Shown here piece by piece: positions 40,386 to 43,484 of a DNA stretch of 43,484 nucleotides. Both the position numbers and the translations under genes were made by a program. The notes beneath the pieces were generated by a model. It did not search any database. It saw only the letters and a list, made by a program, of their open reading frames with translations, and was not told the origin of the DNA. The DNA lies in the NCBI GenBank assembly GCA_947625725.1, contig CANQPI010000015.1, forward strand, positions 1-43,484, given 5' to 3'. Position 1 is the stretch's first letter; each line of letters opens with the position of its first letter. This DNA comes from an uncultured Clostridia bacterium. Its GTDB lineage: Bacteria; Bacillota; Clostridia; Christensenellales; CAG-314.

Positions 40386-42023
40386 ATGGAAAGTGTTTTG
40401 ACTTCTAAAACGCTGTGGGAGGGATTCGACCCCGCGGCGGAACCGTTGGACATCGATCTTATCAAACAGACAAAATCCGACGGCATTGTCACAAAACAGT
40501 TATATTTTACGGGCAGAGTGACTCAACACGGCAAAACGCGCGTGTACGGCGTGGTGTGTTCTCCTTCGGGCGGAACAAATCATCCCGCGGTACTGTTGGT
40601 GAGCAATTATTCCGCGCCTATCGAATTGAACACGCTTCGCGATCTGGCAAAGCGCGGTTTTGCGGCAATGTCGGTAGATTTGGCGGGCAGACGGGACAAG
40701 GGCTTGCACACGCTCTATCCCGAAGAACTTGATTACTGCAACGAGAGCATGTCCGACTCGATGTTTACGATAAAAGACACCGTGCGCGAAACCAAACTCT
40801 ACGAGTACGCGCTGTGTTGCCGCAGGGCGTTGACGTATTTGTTGGATGTGGAAAACGTCCCGCAAGTATCGGTGCTTACCGCAGGCAAGGGCGTTTACGT
40901 CGGAATTATAGTGTTGGGTATCGACAATCGCGTAAAAAACGGCGCGATATTGTTTGGCAATTTGTATCGCAATTTCCCCGTTATGGAACAGGACGAAAAC
41001 GTTTTGGACGTAGGCAAAGACGAGTTGGAACGGCACATTGCCTACGACACGTTGCGGCAACAATGGATAATGGGACTTGCTCCCCAAACATACGCGCAAC
41101 AGATCAAAGTCCCCGTGTATGTGGTCAATTCGGCAAACAGTCCCTTTGTGGATATTTTGCAAACGGGCAAACAAATGATGCGCGTCAACGGCGACAGTAG
41201 GTTGCTCGTTTTACCTACAAGCATGGACTACTTGCCCGCCCGTTACGTCGATAGCGTGGTACATTGGCTCAAAGGGTATCTTCCCAAGCCCCGTTCGGAG
41301 ATCAAATCTTTCCGCAATCAAAGCGGCGATTACTGCATTTCCGTCAAGACGGATTGTCCGTTGGACAAAACTTCGCTGTGGTATTGTACCGATTTCGAAT
41401 CCCGCGCCAAGCATTGGACCAAAGCGACTTTGACTCCTGCCGAGGGCGGATACGTTGCCAAACTCAATTTGTACGAAAAGGAGTGCAACATAGCCGCGTT
41501 TGCCGTGTTTGACGAGGAAGTGGCTGTATCCACGCTGTTGCTTACGGAAAAAGTTACCGCCGCCAACATCATCAAGGCATTGAACATCATTTTCAGCGGC
41601 ACGGGCAAACAAACGCTTGTACCGTTGGCAGACGACATGTCTTGGTGGAATGTAAATTTGGAACCCCGTTTGGACAAGGGATACCTCAACATTTTGGGAG
41701 CAAAGGGGCGCGCGCTTGCGACCTTTGCCATCAACGACAAATCCATACGTATCAATCCGTCATTTACCGTGGTATTCGATGTTTGCAGCAACGTGCGTCA
41801 ACAAGTAAAGTTGGTTGCCGTCACCAAGTTCGGCGAGGCAAATTTGACGTACAGTCAGTCGTTGCAACTTGTGGGCAACGGCAAGTGGGAACACGTCACC
41901 TTTGACAAAGTAAATTTCCACCGCGATAGCGACGGCAAACAACTGTTGGATTCCGAAAAAGTGGATATGTTGGTAATTTACGCCGAGAACGAAATTTTGG
42001 TAAACAACATTTTTTTGGTATGA
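40386..42023 (+). CDS. Alpha/beta-hydrolase-like protein with degenerate active site
   Basis: 545-residue soluble protein, no signal peptide. Residues about 35-305 resemble the acetyl-esterase/dienelactone-hydrolase fold: VYGVVCSPSGGTNHPAVLLV, LAKRGFAAMSVDLAGRRDKG, CCRRALTYLLDVENV, VPVYVVNSANSPFVDI, DSVVHWLKGYLPK. The nucleophile elbow, normally GxSxG, reads TAGKGVYVG without serine. Where a histidine is expected before the last helix the sequence reads PTSMDYLP. It is therefore probably inactive as a hydrolase. The C-terminal 200 residues form one or two beta-rich domains of unknown type. It overlaps the DUF951 gene by 4 nt and shares an operon with lepB. Family assignment is by fold pattern only. 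Confidence 0.6.
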   Translation: MESVLTSKTLWEGFDPAAEPLDIDLIKQTKSDGIVTKQLYFTGRVTQHGKTRVYGVVCSPSGGTNHPAVLLVSNYSAPIELNTLRDLAKRGFAAMSVDLAGRRDKGLHTLYPEELDYCNESMSDSMFTIKDTVRETKLYEYALCCRRALTYLLDVENVPQVSVLTAGKGVYVGIIVLGIDNRVKNGAILFGNLYRNFPVMEQDENVLDVGKDELERHIAYDTLRQQWIMGLAPQTYAQQIKVPVYVVNSANSPFVDILQTGKQMMRVNGDSRLLVLPTSMDYLPARYVDSVVHWLKGYLPKPRSEIKSFRNQSGDYCISVKTDCPLDKTSLWYCTDFESRAKHWTKATLTPAEGGYVAKLNLYEKECNIAAFAVFDEEVAVSTLLLTEKVTAANIIKALNIIFSGTGKQTLVPLADDMSWWNVNLEPRLDKGYLNILGAKGRALATFAINDKSIRINPSFTVVFDVCSNVRQQVKLVAVTKFGEANLTYSQSLQLVGNGKWEHVTFDKVNFHRDSDGKQLLDSEKVDMLVIYAENEILVNNIFLV

Positions 42024-42199
42024 GCGAATTAAACTTGGGCGACACTGTAACAACGCGCAAACCTCATGCGTGCGGTTGCAACAAGTGGCAAATTGTGCGT
42101 ATGGGTGCGGATTACAAACTCAAATGCACCAACTGCGGACATGTGGTGATGCTTTCGAGCGACAAATTTCACAAGGTGGCAAAACTTGCAAAACAATGA
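42020..42199 (+). CDS. DUF951 family protein (YyzM-like)
   Basis: 59-residue small protein with the family pattern LNLGDTVTTRKPHACGCNKW, then IVRMGADYKLKCTNCGHVVM and a basic end. Three or four cysteines (CGC and CTNC) suggest a zinc-binding or OB-like RNA-binding fold; the function is unknown. In Bacillus yyzM stands near ychF (yyaF) close to the origin, from recall, so the location fits. The ATG overlaps the preceding stop (ATGA), and lepB begins inside its last codons. Confidence 0.88.
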   Translation: MSELNLGDTVTTRKPHACGCNKWQIVRMGADYKLKCTNCGHVVMLSSDKFHKVAKLAKQ

Positions 42200-43187
42200 T
42201 AAGCAAAAACTTAATTCGTCCGATTTTTCCGAACGCAACGAGCGGGAGGAACTTTGCGATGAATCGGCGACGTCCCCGTTGAATGACGCGGTATCCGACG
42301 ATGCTTTTTGCGAAACGCAACAAGCAGACGGTGAAGATGATTCGGCAAAACAAGTTGTTTCCGACGAGCGGGACGACGAAACCGAACCCGACAGCGTTGC
42401 CCCTGCCGAAACGGATTTGCAAAATGACGACGAGCAAACCGACGGCGACGAAGTGGATATTACGGACGTAGTGGCGCAAGACCCCGCTCCGCAACAGCCC
42501 GCTTCCGTTGCCAAACGCAGCAAGTTGAGCGTTGTTATAGACGTGGCTCTGTGGGTAATTATCGCCCTTTTGATAGTTGCGCTTTGTTTGCGCCTGTTTG
42601 TGTTCGGGCGCATCAAAGTTTCGGGCGACTCTATGACCAACTATTACTACAATACGGTCGGTAGCGAACTGTACGATCCCGATTTGACATACCACACCAA
42701 AGACGTGGTACACGTCAACAAACGCGCCAAGGCCGAGCGCGGCAAAGTGGCAGTGTTTTACAAAAATCATATAGATAGCAAATTTGCCGCTTTTTTTGCG
42801 GGCAGTGCGCAGAGCGGAGAGGGCGAGCCTTACGAAAAACTTATCAAACGCATTGTTGCGTTGGGCGGCGACAAACTTTGGGTCGAACCCACCGACAACG
42901 GTTTGTACAAACTTTGCGTGCAGACCCCCGACGGCGAAATTTTGCACGAAGATTACTACGTCAACTTTGGTAAAACCTTGCAAGAGAAGGCGTTTTGGAT
43001 GCACGCCTCAGGCGGTAGCGGAGTGGCTACGGGGTTGGGACGTCTTGCCGATACCACCGCAGACAATCCTTTTGTTGTTCCGCAAGATTGCTTTTTTGCC
43101 ATGGGCGACAATCGCAACAACTCCGCGGATAGCCGCGGCGAACTCGGCGCAGTGCCCGTCGATCAACTTTACGGAATAGTTTTCTAG
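42186..43187 (+). CDS. lepB: Signal peptidase I with long acidic N-terminal extension
   Basis: Membrane serine/lysine protease that removes signal peptides. The catalytic serine is in KVSGDSM (S149) and the catalytic lysine in KLIKRIVALGGD (K221). The box FFAMGDNRNNSADSR near the C-terminus completes the family set. One membrane helix lies at about 114-138. Before it are about 112 residues rich in D, E, S and Q, absent from the usual 180-residue Gram-positive enzyme and likely cytoplasmic. The TTG at 42186 is supported by AAGGTGG six nt upstream; it overlaps the DUF951 gene by 14 nt. Secreted proteins in this window are possible substrates. Confidence 0.92.
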   Translation: MQNNDKQKLNSSDFSERNEREELCDESATSPLNDAVSDDAFCETQQADGEDDSAKQVVSDERDDETEPDSVAPAETDLQNDDEQTDGDEVDITDVVAQDPAPQQPASVAKRSKLSVVIDVALWVIIALLIVALCLRLFVFGRIKVSGDSMTNYYYNTVGSELYDPDLTYHTKDVVHVNKRAKAERGKVAVFYKNHIDSKFAAFFAGSAQSGEGEPYEKLIKRIVALGGDKLWVEPTDNGLYKLCVQTPDGEILHEDYYVNFGKTLQEKAFWMHASGGSGVATGLGRLADTTADNPFVVPQDCFFAMGDNRNNSADSRGELGAVPVDQLYGIVF

Positions 43188-43211
43188 GCGCGAGGCGAAT
43201 ATCTTCGCGCC
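43187..43211 (+). other. Hairpin at the lepB stop
   Basis: GGCGCGA (43187-43193) and TCGCGCC (43205-43211). No T tract follows. It could be a 3' stability structure. Confidence 0.4.
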
Positions 43212-43276
43212 GAGAACTTCGATTCGTTCCGCAAAAAATTTTTGCTAGAACGCAGATTGATAAAATTTTTCAATAT

Positions 43277-43330
43277 GTTCTCGTACCTCAGTAGGATAGA
43301 GGATCCGCCTCCTAAGCGAGTAGTCTATCC
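43277..43330 (+). pseudogene. tRNA-Arg(CCT)-like 5' fragment without T arm
   Basis: The sequence has a 7-nt acceptor strand GTTCTCG, a D arm CCTC...GAGG, and an anticodon arm TCCGC-CTCCTAA-GCGAG with one mismatched pair and anticodon CCT. After that no T arm, TTCRANTC or matching 3' acceptor strand is found. Instead TCTATCC can pair perfectly with GGATAGA of the D loop. It is probably a decayed or interrupted tRNA gene. Confidence 0.55.
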
Positions 43331-43354
43331 ATACAAAACGGACAAAAACAACAA

Positions 43355-43392
43355 AAAACAGCCGATTTTGGCAGTAAAATGGCTGTTTTGCA
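43355..43392. terminator. Terminator between the two tRNA-like copies
   Basis: Stem AAAACAGCC (43355-43363) and GGCTGTTTT (43381-43389). The A/T arms allow action in both directions. Confidence 0.7.
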
Positions 43393-43452
43393 CCAAGATT
43401 TGTGCTTTTCAAAAAAGTTGGTTAAAATCTTGGTTAAAAAAATTTTTAATAT

Positions 43453-43484
43453 GTTCCCGTACCTCAGCAGGACAGAGGATCCGC
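43453..43484 (+). tRNA. Start of a second tRNA-Arg-like gene, cut by the window edge
   Basis: GTTCCCG acceptor strand, D arm CCTC...GAGG and the beginning of the anticodon stem are visible. It resembles the fragment at 43277 at nearly all positions, including about 12 nt upstream. The anticodon lies outside the window, so tRNA-Arg(CCT) is inferred from the first copy. Confidence 0.5.

Noticed and set aside
43205-43330. Permuted tRNA: CGAGAAC and a T-loop-like TTCGATTC lie upstream of the tRNA 5' half
   Set aside because: In a permuted gene the T arm must precede the acceptor 3' strand; here the order is reversed and the T-stem does not pair correctly.
43310-43453. Group I intron in the anticodon loop of tRNA-Arg(CCT)
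   Set aside because: Only about 140 nt separate the anticodon from the next 5' copy, the downstream copy starts again at the acceptor strand, and no intron core was seen.
1-43484. CRISPR arrays, transposases, integrases, prophage genes
   Set aside because: No regularly spaced repeats, no transposase or integrase motifs and no phage structural genes were seen in the window.

Overview
The window reads as an origin-proximal piece of a chromosome from a low-to-mid GC Gram-positive bacterium, most likely an uncultured, host-associated member of the Clostridia (Bacillota). The reasons are the gene set found around oriC in Firmicutes (parA/parB, mnmE, mnmG, rsmG, dnaN, rpmH, rnpA, yidD, yidC, jag, yycJ, rlmH, DUF951, ychF), AGGAG-type ribosome binding sites, sigma-A promoters close to TTGACA-N17-TATAAT, frequent TTG starts, and secreted proteins with InlB-type and GLUG repeats. 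The genus cannot be read from the sequence.

Layout: 1-733 holds no certain gene (one weak 67-codon ORF). parA and parB (minus) diverge from mnmE-mnmG-rsmG (plus) at about 2.5 kb. Then come a nitroreductase and a PnuC-like membrane protein with a leader peptide (both minus), and a rubrerythrin (plus). From 10 to 20.5 kb lies an envelope-associated accessory block, all minus: a 1097-residue lipoprotein whose promoter contains a G10 tract, and an operon of a GLUG-repeat secreted protein followed by two tandem ABC ATPase-permease fusions that share an apparently identical 0.87-kb block. dnaN (minus) and deoD (plus) then diverge around 22 kb.

Right of 22 kb most genes are on the plus strand: rpmH-rnpA-yidD-yidC-jag, a DUF2798 protein, radC-gltX-gtrA, degV, ychF, a GPH-family transporter, yycJ-CPBP protease-rlmH, and a hydrolase-like protein-DUF951-lepB. 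The minus exceptions are an AmaP-like protein, pepV and uppP. Left of 22 kb minus genes predominate. This strand switch, the gene content and several DnaA-box-like 9-mers make 21765-22263 a candidate replication origin, although dnaA is not in the window.

The right end carries two copies of the 5' half of a tRNA-Arg(CCT)-like gene. The first lacks a recognisable T arm; the second is cut by the window edge. The items I rate most interesting are the homopolymer-in-promoter switch of the lipoprotein, the recently homogenised ABC pair, the dnaA-less origin region, the PnuC fusion with an overlapping leader ORF, three abutting inverted repeats upstream of degV, and the hydrolase-like protein that lacks its expected catalytic residues.
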